Position numbers and translations under genes: made by a program. The notes beneath the pieces were generated by a model. It ran no database searches. It saw nothing but the letters and a program-made list of their open reading frames with translations, and was not told where the DNA came from. From Asanoa siamensis (GTDB taxonomy: Bacteria > Actinomycetota > Actinomycetes > Mycobacteriales > Micromonosporaceae): a DNA stretch of 35,599 nt. The stretch covers positions 1 to 35,599 of the forward strand of contig NZ_BONE01000080.1 in NCBI RefSeq assembly GCF_016862555.1, given 5' to 3'. How positions within the stretch are numbered: position 1 is the first letter of the stretch; every line of letters begins with the position of its first letter. Positions 1 through 8,004 of the stretch are shown piece by piece.

Positions 1-11
1 TTAGCCCTCAT
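1..11 (-). CDS. 5' end of a gene leaving the window (partial)
   Basis: On the minus strand an ATG at 11-9 opens a frame (Met-Arg-Ala then AA-) that runs off the window. It is preceded by a strong purine-rich ribosome binding site (GGGGGAAGGA, six bases before the ATG). Only three codons are visible, so no product can be named. If real, it is divergent from the rhamnosidase gene and shares the 250-bp region 12-261, which makes it a candidate member of the same sugar regulon. The call rests only on the start codon and the ribosome binding site. Confidence 0.45.
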
Positions 12-151
12 TGTGTGTCCTTCCCCCGTGTGATCCCGGCCCGGACGGCCGGGCTGCGATGGCGGACCGTAGCGCAGTTCGCGCGCAGGGTGACAGGGCG
101 TTGACCGGATTCCGACTCCGGACAACCTCGCGTGGACATGGATGAGCATCG

Positions 152-210
152 TTGCGTGTGTCGCCGGTCGTCCGTAGCATGACGCTTACGGTCGTCGATG
201 AAACGTTTCA
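152..210 (+). promoter_or_regulatory. Candidate promoter and LacI-type operator of the rhamnosidase gene
   Basis: TTGCGT at 152-157 and TAGCAT at 175-180 are separated by 17 bases, a good sigma-70-like pair. Just downstream, 199-210 is a perfect 12-bp palindrome, TGAAACGTTTCA, with a central CG, the usual form of a LacI-family operator. It lies about 20 bases past the -10 box and 51 bases before the ATG at 262, a position that suits repression. The encoded LacI regulator has a differently spelled site at its own promoter, so which protein binds here is open. Confidence 0.5.
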
Positions 211-261
211 CGAGGGCCGCGCCCCGATCCGCCCGTCCCCGGATCGTCAGGAGGAACCGTC

Positions 262-3200
262 ATGTCAGCCACGACCCCGCGCCGCCTCGCCGGCGCGGCC
301 ACCACCCTCGCGTGCGTCGCGGCCCTGCTGGTCGCCGGCGCCACGCCCGCGCACGCCGCGCCGGTCAACCTGGCCGGCGCCAACTGGATCTGGTATCCCG
401 ACGGCGATGCCGCCACCAGCGTGCCCGCCGCGACCCGCTACCTGCGCCGGACGTTCACCGCACCGTCCGGTGTGGTCAGTGAGGCCCAGCTCGTGGTGAC
501 CGGCGACGACAGCGTCGACGTGTGGCTCAACGGCGTGCCGCTGGCCAGCTCCGCCCAGGTCGTCGACTCCTGGCGGCAGGCGCTCCACGTCGACCTGGCC
601 TCGGCCGTGCGGCCCGGTGCCAACACGCTCGCGATCGCCGCCCGCAACACCGCCGCCGGCCCGGCCGGCGTGCTCGGCCGGCTGCGCGTCGTCGCCGCGG
701 GCGGCACCGTCGAGCTTGTCACCGACTCCGCCTGGAAGGCGGCCACCAGCGTCGGTCCGGAGTGGACGGACCCGGCGACCAGCGACGCGGCCTGGCCCGC
801 CGCCCGGGTCACCGCGGGCTACGGCACCGGGCCGTGGGGGAGCGGCGTCACCGGACCGGACGTGGCCGCGGGCTCGCCGCTGGCCGTCACCGCGCCGACC
901 ACCGAGCGCCGGGTCACGCCACTGGGCATCGACGCCGCGCGGCCCCGGTTCGGCTGGAAGGCCACCGCGCCCGCGGGCAGCGAACTGCTCCAGGGCGCGT
1001 ACCAGGTGGTCGTGTCGAGCACCGAGGCCGGCACCGGCGACGTCTGGGACAGCGGCCGGGTCGTGTCGGGCCGCTCGGTCGACGCCGTCTACGGCGGGCC
1101 GGCGCTGGCCTCACGCACCCGCTACTGGTGGCGGGCGCGGGTCTGGGACACCCAGGGCCGGCTCGGCGCGTGGGGTCCGACGAGCTGGTTCGAGACCGGC
1201 CAGTACGACCCGGCCAACGGCTGGCAGGCGGCGTTCGTCGGGTCCAGCGCGGCGGTGCCGGCGCTCACCGGCGCCTCCTGGATCTGGTATCCGGAGGGCG
1301 ATCCGGGGGCCAGCGCACCGATCGGCACTCGCTACCTGCGCCGCGTGTTCACCGTGCCCGCCGGCGTCACCCGGGCGACGCTGACCGTCACCGGCGACGA
1401 CACCGCCGACGTGTGGGTCAACGGCACCCAGGTGAGCACGTCGCCGCGGGCGTACGAGTCGTGGAAGAGCGCTGCGGTCGTCGACGTGACCGCGCGGCTG
1501 GTCGCGGGCAGCAACACGATCGCGATCGCGACGGAGAACACCACGGTCTCGCCGGCCGGACTGATCGCGGCGCTGGACGTGACGGCGGGCGCCACCACGC
1601 GGCTCGTCACCGACGCCTCGTGGAAGGCCGGCCAGAGCGGGCCTTCGGGGTGGCAGAACGCCGGGTTCAACGACTCGGCCTGGCCGGCGGCGCGGGGCAT
1701 CGCGGCCTACGGTGCCGGACCGTGGGGGAGCCAGGTGTCCGTGGTGCGCGGCGCGCCGTACCTGCGGAAGGGTTTCACGGTCTCCAAGCCCGTCGCCTCT
1801 GCCCGGCTGATGGTCACGGCGCTCGGCCTGCACGAGACCCGGATCAACGGCGCGAAGGTCGGTGTGGAGGCGCTGGCTCCAGGATGGACGGACTACAACC
1901 GGCGGGTGCAGTACCGGATTCTCGACGTCACCTCGGCGGTGCGGCAGGGTGACAACGCGATCGGGGCCTATCTCGGCAACGGTTGGTACTCGGGGTCGCT
2001 CGGCATGGGCGGCAACCAGCGCTACGGGACGCAGCCGTGGTACTCGGCCGATCTGGTGGTGCGGCACACCGACGGCACGACCACCGTGGTGCGCACCGAC
2101 GCCTCCTGGAAGACCGCGCCGAGCCCGATCCGGTTCGACGACATCTTCCACGGCGAGGAGTACGACGCCCGGGGCGTGCGGGCCGGTTGGGACCAGCCGG
2201 GCTACGACGACTCCGGCTGGGCCGCCGTCTCGGTGCGGGGCGGGGCCAAGCCCAACCTGGTCTCCGCGGTGGATCCCGGGGTGGCCGTGCAGGCGACGGT
2301 GCCGGCGGTCGCGGTGACGCAGCCTCGGCCGGGCGTGTTCGTCGTCGACCTCGGGCAGAACTTCGCGGGCTGGAACCGGCTGCGGGTGCGCGGGCCGGCC
2401 GGCACGACGGTGACGATGCGGCACGCCGAGGTGCTCAACCCGGACGGCACGCCGTACTTCGCGAACCTGCGGGCCGCCCGGGCGACCGACCGGTTCACGC
2501 TCGCCGGGACCGGGGCCGACGAGGTGTTCGAGCCGCGGTTCACGGTGCACGGCTACCGCTACGTGGAGTTGACCGGCTTCCCCGGCACGCCCACGCTGTC
2601 GACCGTGACCGGGCTGGCGGCGTGGACCAACGGTGCCGCGACCGGCACGTTCAGCACCTCCCACGCGCTGGTCAACCAACTGCAGCGCAACATCCTGTGG
2701 GGCCAGCGGTCCAACATGCTGACGATCCCCACCGACTGCCCGCAGCGCGACGAGCGGCTCGGTTGGACCGGCGACATCGCCGCGTTCGTCGGCACGTCGA
2801 CGTTCAACATGGACGTGCACGGGCTGCTCGACAAGTTCACCGACGACCTGACCGACGCCCAGCGCGCCGACGGCGCGTTCACCGACGTGGCGCCGGCCGT
2901 GTGCTGCGGTGCGGGGACGGCCGGGTGGGGCGACGCGGGCGTGATCGTGCCGTACACGCTCTGGCAGCGCTACGGCGACCTGCGGATCGTCGACGAGAAC
3001 TTCACGGCGATGCGGCGGTGGGTCGACTTCTCCCGGGCCACGTCGGGCGCGGACCTGATCCGGAACCAGTGGACGTACGGGGACTGGCTCAACGTCAACG
3101 ACAACACGGCGCAGGACCTGATCTCGACCGCCTACTTCGGCTACACGGCGCGGCTGGTGTCGCGGATGGCCGCGGCGACCGGGCGGACCGCCGAGGCGGC

Positions 3201-3963
3201 CTCCTACGGCGCGCTGGCCGACCAGGTCGCGGCGGCGTTCACGAGTCGCTTCGTCGCGGCGGACGGGACGGTCTCCGGCAACACCCAGACCGGGTACGTG
3301 CTGGCGCTCTCGTTCGGGCTCGTGCCGGCGAGCCGGGTGCAGGCGGTGGCGGACAAGCTGGCGGCCAAGGTGGCGTCGCGGTCCGGGCACCTGTCGGTCG
3401 GGTTCCTGGGCGTCGAGAACCTGCTGCCGGTGCTCGCGGAGAACGGGCACCTGGCGACGGCGTACCAGGTGCTGCTGCAGCCGGACTATCCCGGCTGGGG
3501 CTACATGGGCGCGCGCGGCGGCACGACGATCTGGGAGCGCTGGGACGGGATCCGGACCGACGGGTCATTCCAGGACCCGGGGATGAACTCGTTCAACCAC
3601 TATGGACTGGGGTCGGTCGGTGACTTCCTCTACCGCACCGTCGGTGGGGTCGGGCCGGACCCGCGGGATCCGGGCTACCACCGCCTGGTGATCGCGCCGC
3701 GGCCCGGTGGCGGGCTCACCTCGGGGCGGTCGGACCTCGCGACGCCGTACGGGCGGGCGCTGTCGGACTGGTCCGTGGCGGGCGGGGTGCTGACGCTGCG
3801 GGTCGAGGTGCCGGCGAACACGACCGCGACCGTACGGGTGCCGGTGGCGTCCGCATCGGTCGCGGTGGGTGCGCCGGCGCAGGCGGTTGCCATGGGGTAC
3901 GCGGCCGGCGCCGCCGTGTTCCACCTGGCCGCCGGGTCGTACACCTTTACCGCTCCTGCCTGA
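262..3963 (+). CDS. Secreted GH78 alpha-L-rhamnosidase with duplicated N-terminal domain
   Basis: 1233 aa. Releases terminal L-rhamnose from plant glycosides or polysaccharides outside the cell. A signal peptide ends near Ala-His-Ala at about residue 32. Order: beta-sandwich copy 1 (about 38-194), Ig-like domain typical of GH78 N-termini (about 208-315), beta-sandwich copy 2 (about 336-490), rhamnosidase N domain (about 495-670), (alpha/alpha)6 catalytic domain and a C-terminal beta domain. The GH78 signature DCPQRDERLGWTGD begins at D825. E831 is the likely general acid, and E1092 in the WERWDG motif the likely base. An AGGAGG site sits seven bases before the ATG. At 1233 aa it is longer than usual GH78 enzymes because of the duplicated domain. 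The downstream LacI gene suggests local control. Family assignment is secure; the exact substrate is not. Confidence 0.93.
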   Translation: MSATTPRRLAGAATTLACVAALLVAGATPAHAAPVNLAGANWIWYPDGDAATSVPAATRYLRRTFTAPSGVVSEAQLVVTGDDSVDVWLNGVPLASSAQVVDSWRQALHVDLASAVRPGANTLAIAARNTAAGPAGVLGRLRVVAAGGTVELVTDSAWKAATSVGPEWTDPATSDAAWPAARVTAGYGTGPWGSGVTGPDVAAGSPLAVTAPTTERRVTPLGIDAARPRFGWKATAPAGSELLQGAYQVVVSSTEAGTGDVWDSGRVVSGRSVDAVYGGPALASRTRYWWRARVWDTQGRLGAWGPTSWFETGQYDPANGWQAAFVGSSAAVPALTGASWIWYPEGDPGASAPIGTRYLRRVFTVPAGVTRATLTVTGDDTADVWVNGTQVSTSPRAYESWKSAAVVDVTARLVAGSNTIAIATENTTVSPAGLIAALDVTAGATTRLVTDASWKAGQSGPSGWQNAGFNDSAWPAARGIAAYGAGPWGSQVSVVRGAPYLRKGFTVSKPVASARLMVTALGLHETRINGAKVGVEALAPGWTDYNRRVQYRILDVTSAVRQGDNAIGAYLGNGWYSGSLGMGGNQRYGTQPWYSADLVVRHTDGTTTVVRTDASWKTAPSPIRFDDIFHGEEYDARGVRAGWDQPGYDDSGWAAVSVRGGAKPNLVSAVDPGVAVQATVPAVAVTQPRPGVFVVDLGQNFAGWNRLRVRGPAGTTVTMRHAEVLNPDGTPYFANLRAARATDRFTLAGTGADEVFEPRFTVHGYRYVELTGFPGTPTLSTVTGLAAWTNGAATGTFSTSHALVNQLQRNILWGQRSNMLTIPTDCPQRDERLGWTGDIAAFVGTSTFNMDVHGLLDKFTDDLTDAQRADGAFTDVAPAVCCGAGTAGWGDAGVIVPYTLWQRYGDLRIVDENFTAMRRWVDFSRATSGADLIRNQWTYGDWLNVNDNTAQDLISTAYFGYTARLVSRMAAATGRTAEAASYGALADQVAAAFTSRFVAADGTVSGNTQTGYVLALSFGLVPASRVQAVADKLAAKVASRSGHLSVGFLGVENLLPVLAENGHLATAYQVLLQPDYPGWGYMGARGGTTIWERWDGIRTDGSFQDPGMNSFNHYGLGSVGDFLYRTVGGVGPDPRDPGYHRLVIAPRPGGGLTSGRSDLATPYGRALSDWSVAGGVLTLRVEVPANTTATVRVPVASASVAVGAPAQAVAMGYAAGAAVFHLAAGSYTFTAPA

Positions 3964-3999
3964 CGCCACATTTACCACTTGCGTTTCCTCGCGCGAGGC

Positions 4000-4040
4000 G
4001 TACTGTATCGATTTAGAGAAGTTCTGGATCGATACAGTAC
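4000..4040. promoter_or_regulatory. Double LacI-type operator, 13-bp perfect inverted repeat
   Basis: 4000-4012 and 4028-4040 are perfect 13-base inverted arms (GTACTGTATCGAT / ATCGATACAGTAC) with a 15-base spacer. Read another way, there are two near-copies of one 12-bp palindrome with consensus TGTATCGATACA: TGTATCGATTTA at 4004-4015 and TGGATCGATACA at 4025-4036. Both have a central CG, and the centres are 21 bp apart, two helical turns. The repeat ends 14 bases before the LacI start codon at 4055, so autoregulation is the natural reading. Confidence 0.7.
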
Positions 4041-4054
4041 GGGAGGTGGACGCG

Positions 4055-5119
4055 GTGCGGCCCACACTGCAGACCGTCGCCGACGCCGTCGGGGTGTCCC
4101 GCAGCACGGTGTCCAACGCCTACAGCCGGCCTGACCAGCTGTCCGGCGACCTCCGCGACCGGATCCTGTCCGCGGCGGCCGACCTCGGCTACGCGGGCCC
4201 CGACCCGACGGCCCGGTCGCTGCGCAAGCGCCGGGCCGGCGCGATCGGCATGCTGTTCACCGCCAGCCTGTCGTTCGCGTTCACCGATCCCTACGCGGTG
4301 CAATATCTGCGCGGCCTCGCCGAGGCGGCCGAGCAGGCGCGCACGGGCCTGCTGCTGCTGCCCTTGTCCGACGAGGACGAGTCGGCGGCGGTGGCGGCGG
4401 TCAACGACGCGGTGGTCGACGGCTTCTGCGTCTACTGCATGCCCGACTGGCACCCGGCCCTCGACGCCATCGCCGCGCGCGGCCTGCCGGTGGTCAGCGG
4501 GCAGCGCCGGGCGGGCGACGGCCCACTGTCGGCGTTCGTCGGCATCGACGAGGCGGCCGCCACCCGCGCGGCCGGCGCCCACCTGATGGCGCTGGGCCAC
4601 CGGCGGGTGGCGGTGATCGGCGACTACCTGAGCGTGGCACCGATGATCGGCCCGACGACGCTGGCCTCGCCGGCGGACGTGGCCTACTACGGCAGCCGCG
4701 AGCGCCTGCGCGGCTACCAGGAGGCGTTCGCCGCGGGCGGCGTCGACTGGTCGACCGTCACGACGGTCAACGTGCCGGGCAACTGCCGCCGCGACGGGGC
4801 GGCGGCCGCGGCGCACCTGCTCGACCGCGCACCGCGGCCCACGGCGATCGCGGCGCTCAGCGACATCGTGGCGCTCGGCGTGCTGGACGCGCTGCGGGCC
4901 CGGGGCCTGCGGCCCGGCCGCGACGTCTCCGTCGTCGGCTTCGACGACATCCCGGAGGCGGAGGCCGAGGGCCTGACGACGGTCCACCAACCGGCCGCGG
5001 ACCGCGGCCGCCGCTCCGGCGAACTCCTGCTGAACCCACCCACCGACCCGGCCGACCGCACGGTCGTGCTCCCCACCCACCTCGTCGTCCGCGCGACGAC
5101 GGGCCCGGCACAGTCCTGA
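4055..5119 (+). CDS. LacI-family transcriptional regulator
   Basis: 354 aa. An N-terminal LacI helix-turn-helix (about residues 3-50, with VADAVGVSRSTVSNAYSRP and a hinge near SLRKRRAGAIG) is followed by a periplasmic-binding-protein-like effector domain through residue 350. The GTG at 4055 is chosen because GGGAGG at 4041-4046 lies eight bases upstream; a GTG at 4046 overlaps that ribosome binding site and longer starts run through the operator. The protein probably represses its own gene through the double site at 4000-4040, and it may control the rhamnosidase gene that ends 91 bases upstream. The effector is unknown; rhamnose or a rhamnoside is a guess from context. Confidence 0.9.
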   Translation: MRPTLQTVADAVGVSRSTVSNAYSRPDQLSGDLRDRILSAAADLGYAGPDPTARSLRKRRAGAIGMLFTASLSFAFTDPYAVQYLRGLAEAAEQARTGLLLLPLSDEDESAAVAAVNDAVVDGFCVYCMPDWHPALDAIAARGLPVVSGQRRAGDGPLSAFVGIDEAAATRAAGAHLMALGHRRVAVIGDYLSVAPMIGPTTLASPADVAYYGSRERLRGYQEAFAAGGVDWSTVTTVNVPGNCRRDGAAAAAHLLDRAPRPTAIAALSDIVALGVLDALRARGLRPGRDVSVVGFDDIPEAEAEGLTTVHQPAADRGRRSGELLLNPPTDPADRTVVLPTHLVVRATTGPAQS

Positions 5120-5132
5120 AGGGATGGTCACC

Positions 5133-5342
5133 ATGCTCGACCCGACGGCCTTCGTCACGGCCTTGACCAGCACCGAAGCCCACGTCAACTCAGCCCGCCC
5201 GAACGCACCGGTCGTCCCGCACCGCGAACGCGTCCAGGGCCGGGGCGACCCTCTCCGCCGCGCCACGGCCCTGCTGCTGCGCCGCCTGGCGAACCGGGTC
5301 GAGCCGAGCCGCCCCCGGCCGTGCACAACAGCGGCGGCCTGA
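5133..5342 (+). CDS. Small hypothetical protein
   Basis: 69 aa, beginning 13 bases after the LacI stop codon. GAAGGG at 5118-5123 lies nine bases before the ATG at 5133; the in-frame ATG at 5124 is too close to that site to be preferred. Codons have strong GC at position three, as in neighbouring genes. The chain is basic in its second half, with a short amphipathic stretch (RRATALLLRRLANRVEP), and has no signal peptide or membrane segment. It may be translated from the LacI mRNA. I do not recognise a family, and a chance ORF cannot be excluded in DNA this rich in GC. Confidence 0.5.
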   Translation: MLDPTAFVTALTSTEAHVNSARPNAPVVPHRERVQGRGDPLRRATALLLRRLANRVEPSRPRPCTTAAA

Positions 5343-5361
5343 CCGCCCCTCCCGAGCGACC

Positions 5362-5399
5362 GCGCCCGCACTCCCCGATTTCGGGTGGTGCGGGCGCGC
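5362..5399. terminator. Bidirectional hairpin terminator
   Basis: Perfect 11-base arms at 5362-5372 (CGCGCCCGCAC) and 5389-5399, with a second small stem (CCCG/CGGG) inside the loop. It lies between convergent genes, the small ORF ending at 5342 and dctA ending at 5437, so it can stop transcription both ways. There is no U-tract, as is common in high-GC actinobacteria. Confidence 0.7.
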
Positions 5400-5436
5400 C
5401 GCCCCCGCCGGCGGCATCGCGCTGGTCTGGATCGGT

Positions 5437-6831
5437 TCAGAGTGGGCGGGACTCCGGCGTGCTGTCGGGCGCCCCGCGTTGGGCCGTGACGACCGGCTCG
5501 CGGTCCTGCTCCGGCGCGTCGGGCTCCTCGTCGTCGAGCATCGTCGTCTCGTCGAAGGGGTCCTCGCCGCGCAGCACGCGGTGGGCGCGGTCCTTGTCCA
5601 ACTCGCCCGCCCACTGGCCGACCAGGAACGTCGCGACCGCGTTGCCCGCGAAGTTGGTCAGCGCGCGGGCCTCCGACATGAAGCGGTCGATGCCCACGAT
5701 CAACCCCACGCCCTCCACCAGGTCCGGGCGGTGCGACTGGAGGCCGCCGGCCAGCGTCGCCAGGCCCGCGCCCGTCACCCCCGCCGCGCCCTTGGAGGCA
5801 ATGATCATGAAGAGCAGCAGGCCGATCTGCTCGCCCACCGCCAGCGGCTTGTTGAGGGCGTCCGCGATGAAGATGGAGGCCATCGTCAGGTAGATGGCCG
5901 TACCGTCCAGATTGAACGAGTAGCCCGTCGGCACCGTGATGCCGACAACCGGGCGCGACACCCCGACATGCTCCATCTTCGCGATCAGCCGCGGCAGCGC
6001 CGATTCCGACGACGAGGTCGACAGGATCAGCAGGAATTCCCGTCCGAGGTACCGCAGCACCGTGAAGATGTTGAGACCGGTCACCAGCTTCAACAGCAGG
6101 CCCAGCACGACGAACACGAAGATCGCGCACGTCAGGTAGAAGCCCAGCATGATCTGCAGCAGCCCGGCCAGCGCCTTCCAGCCCGTCTCGCCGACCACCG
6201 CGGCGATGGCGCCGAACGCGCCGATCGGGGCCACCCACATGATCATCGCGAGGACCCGGAAGACGAGCTTCTGCAGGTAGCCGACCGCCCGCAGGATCGG
6301 CTGGCCCGTCGCGCCCATCGCCTGGATCGCGAAGCCGACCAGCAGCGCCACCAGCAGCGTCTGCAGCACCTGCGAGCTCGTCAGCGCCGAGAACAGCGTC
6401 GTGGGAATGATCCCGAGCAGGAAGTCGACGGTGCCCTCGGACTCGGACGTGTCGGGCGCCTCGCCGCCGGCCAGGTCGAGGCCGCTGCCGGGGTGCAGGA
6501 TGTTGCCGACCACCAGGCCGATCGCCAGCGCCACGGTGGACATCGCCAGGAAGTAGCCCAGTGCCAGGCCGCCGACCTTGCCCACCTTGGCGGCCTGCCG
6601 CACCGAGCCGATGCCGAGCACGATCGTGCAGAAGATGATCGGGCTGATCATCATCTTGATCAGGTTGACGAAGCCCTCGCCCAGCGGCTTGAGCGACTCG
6701 CCGACCCCCGGCGCGACCAGCCCGACGAGGATGCCGGCCAGGACGGCCACGATCACGGCCAGATAGAGGTACGAGGTCCGGTCCCGCCGGGGGCGCTCGG
6801 GCGTTGAGGCGATCGACATGTGTGCACTCAT
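5437..6831 (-). CDS. dctA: C4-dicarboxylate:cation symporter DctA
   Basis: 464 aa inner-membrane transporter of the dicarboxylate/amino acid:cation symporter family, importing succinate, fumarate or malate with protons or sodium. Family motifs in order: MMISPIIFCTIVLGIGS near the N-terminus, the serine-rich hairpin STSSSESALPRLIAKMEHVGV, PTGYSFNLDGTAIYLTMA, SKGAAGVTGAG, and GIDRFMSEARALTNFAGNAVAT, which carries substrate- and ion-binding residues. An acidic 40-residue tail extends past the usual end. Start choice is uncertain: ATG 6831 is used here, with GTG 6837 and ATG 6819 as alternatives, and none has a strong ribosome binding site. It is last in a minus-strand run after the LURP-like gene, 31 bases away, and a CRP-type site fills that gap. 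Confidence 0.92.
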   Translation of the reverse strand: MSAHMSIASTPERPRRDRTSYLYLAVIVAVLAGILVGLVAPGVGESLKPLGEGFVNLIKMMISPIIFCTIVLGIGSVRQAAKVGKVGGLALGYFLAMSTVALAIGLVVGNILHPGSGLDLAGGEAPDTSESEGTVDFLLGIIPTTLFSALTSSQVLQTLLVALLVGFAIQAMGATGQPILRAVGYLQKLVFRVLAMIMWVAPIGAFGAIAAVVGETGWKALAGLLQIMLGFYLTCAIFVFVVLGLLLKLVTGLNIFTVLRYLGREFLLILSTSSSESALPRLIAKMEHVGVSRPVVGITVPTGYSFNLDGTAIYLTMASIFIADALNKPLAVGEQIGLLLFMIIASKGAAGVTGAGLATLAGGLQSHRPDLVEGVGLIVGIDRFMSEARALTNFAGNAVATFLVGQWAGELDKDRAHRVLRGEDPFDETTMLDDEEPDAPEQDREPVVTAQRGAPDSTPESRPL

Positions 6832-6838
6832 GCCCACA

Positions 6839-6854
6839 TGTGACCGCGCTCACA
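6839..6854. promoter_or_regulatory. Perfect CRP-type binding site before dctA
   Basis: TGTGACCGCGCTCACA matches the CRP/cAMP-receptor consensus TGTGA-N6-TCACA at every defined base. It sits in the short gap between the stop codon of the LURP-like gene (6863) and the dctA start (6831), only seven bases from that ATG. Such a position fits repression or a roadblock better than classical activation, unless the true start lies further in. Confidence 0.6.
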
Positions 6855-6862
6855 CCCCCAGG

Positions 6863-7372
6863 TCAGTCGCGACCGGCTTCCTCGGCGCGCTTGCGCTCCG
6901 CGCGGGACTCGGCCAGGTCCAGCGCCAACACGCCCGCCAGGATCAGCAGGTCGTTCTGGCCAGGGACGACGTCGACCGCGTACGTGTCGCGGATCGTGAA
7001 CCACTTCTTCGACACGGTCGCGACCCGTTGGCCGCCCAGCTCGACCTCGTACTCGTGATCGAGCAGGTCGCCCTTCATCTCGAGGTCGTCGGGCCCCGGC
7101 ACGTCGATCGTGTACTTGTCGCGGAACGGCGTGAACAGCTTCTTGCGCATCTCGGCCGCCTCTTCACCGCCGATGCTGATCGCATAGGTCGGCCGCAGCG
7201 CGATCAGCTTGCGGTGGACCGCCGCCACCTCGCGGCCCGACGGGTCCTCGATGACCAGCTTGTCGCGCAGCGACAGCACCTTGCCGTCGACGTGGAACAC
7301 CTTGTTGCCGGCGTCGTCGGTGATGTCGAAGTCGTCGCCGATGTCGAGGAACTTCTCGCGAATGAGGTACAT
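6863..7372 (-). CDS. LURP-one-related (tubby-like) protein
   Basis: 169 aa from ATG 7372, chosen because GAGGA lies seven bases upstream. An in-frame ATG at 7390 overlaps the stop of the preceding gene and has a poorer context. The whole length has the pattern of the LURP-one/LOR family, a twelve-stranded beta barrel around a central helix related to tubby C-terminal domains: MYLIREKFLDIGDDFDITD, then repeated strand motifs such as FHVDGKVLSLRDKLVI and TYAISIGG. It ends in a hydrophobic helix (DLLILAGVLALDLAES). Bacterial members have no settled function; membrane or lipid association is suggested for the superfamily. It lies between the FMN reductase and dctA genes on the same strand. Confidence 0.8.
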   Translation of the reverse strand: MYLIREKFLDIGDDFDITDDAGNKVFHVDGKVLSLRDKLVIEDPSGREVAAVHRKLIALRPTYAISIGGEEAAEMRKKLFTPFRDKYTIDVPGPDDLEMKGDLLDHEYEVELGGQRVATVSKKWFTIRDTYAVDVVPGQNDLLILAGVLALDLAESRAERKRAEEAGRD

Positions 7373-7389
7373 GACCCCATCCTCGCGCA

Positions 7390-8004
7390 TCAGTCGCCGG
7401 CCAGCAGGTCCTCGAACGAGGTGCGCAGGGCGAACGGGTCCAGCGGTACGGCGGGGTCACGGCGGGCGACCTCCGCGGCCAGTTCCGCCGCCGCGCGCCG
7501 GACGCGCCGGTCGAGACGCTCCACCGCCTCGTCGCCGCCCCAGTCCTCGGACGCCGCGAACACACCGGTCGGGATGACGACCGAGCGGGTGTACGCGAAC
7601 AGCGGCCGCAGCGCGTGGTCCAGCGCGAGCGAGTGCCGCGCGGTGCCGCCGGTCGCGCCGATCAGCACCGGCTTGCCGGCCAGCGAGCCGTCCGGCAGCA
7701 GGTCGACGAACGACTTGAACAGGCCGCTGTACGACGCGGTGAAGATCGGCGAGACCGCGACCAGCCCGTCGGCCGCCGTGACGGTCTCGACCACCTTGCC
7801 GAACGCCGTCGACGGGAAGCCCGTCAGCAGGTTGTCGACGATGTCGTGGGCGTGGTGCCGGAGCTCGATCACCTCGATCTTCGGGGTGACGCCGAGCCGC
7901 GTCAGCTCCTCGCCGGTCGCGGCCGCCAGCTTGTCAGCCAGCAGCCGCGACGACGAGGGTTGGCGCAACCCGCCGGAGACCACCGCGATGGTCCGCTCAC
8001 TCAT
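7390..8004 (-). CDS. NAD(P)H-dependent FMN reductase, CE1759 type
   Basis: 204 aa flavodoxin-like reductase. The N-terminal phosphate-binding loop SGGLRQPSSSRLLADKL and the segment VSPIFTASYSGLFKSFVDLL are typical of the NADPH-dependent FMN reductase family. It supplies reduced FMN to the luciferase-like monooxygenase encoded directly upstream. Its ATG (8004) overlaps the stop of that gene by four bases (ATGA), so the two are translationally coupled. The pairing matches the family known as the CE1758/CE1759 luciferase-like duo in actinobacteria. The substrate of the pair is not known to me. Confidence 0.9.
   Translation of the reverse strand: MSERTIAVVSGGLRQPSSSRLLADKLAAATGEELTRLGVTPKIEVIELRHHAHDIVDNLLTGFPSTAFGKVVETVTAADGLVAVSPIFTASYSGLFKSFVDLLPDGSLAGKPVLIGATGGTARHSLALDHALRPLFAYTRSVVIPTGVFAASEDWGGDEAVERLDRRVRRAAAELAAEVARRDPAVPLDPFALRTSFEDLLAGD

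Noticed and set aside
1111-3450. Long minus-strand frame of 779 aa opposite the rhamnosidase gene
   Set aside because: It mirrors the codon bias of the GH78 gene, is arginine- and histidine-rich and has no domain pattern; it is an antisense shadow in GC-rich DNA.
5133-5342. Toxin partner of the LacI gene
   Set aside because: No antitoxin-like gene and no toxin motif; it is listed only as a small hypothetical ORF.
4013-6853. 946-aa minus-strand frame across LacI and dctA
   Set aside because: It reads through dctA in the wrong frame and antisense to LacI, crosses the terminator hairpin and has low-complexity Arg/Gly/Pro composition.
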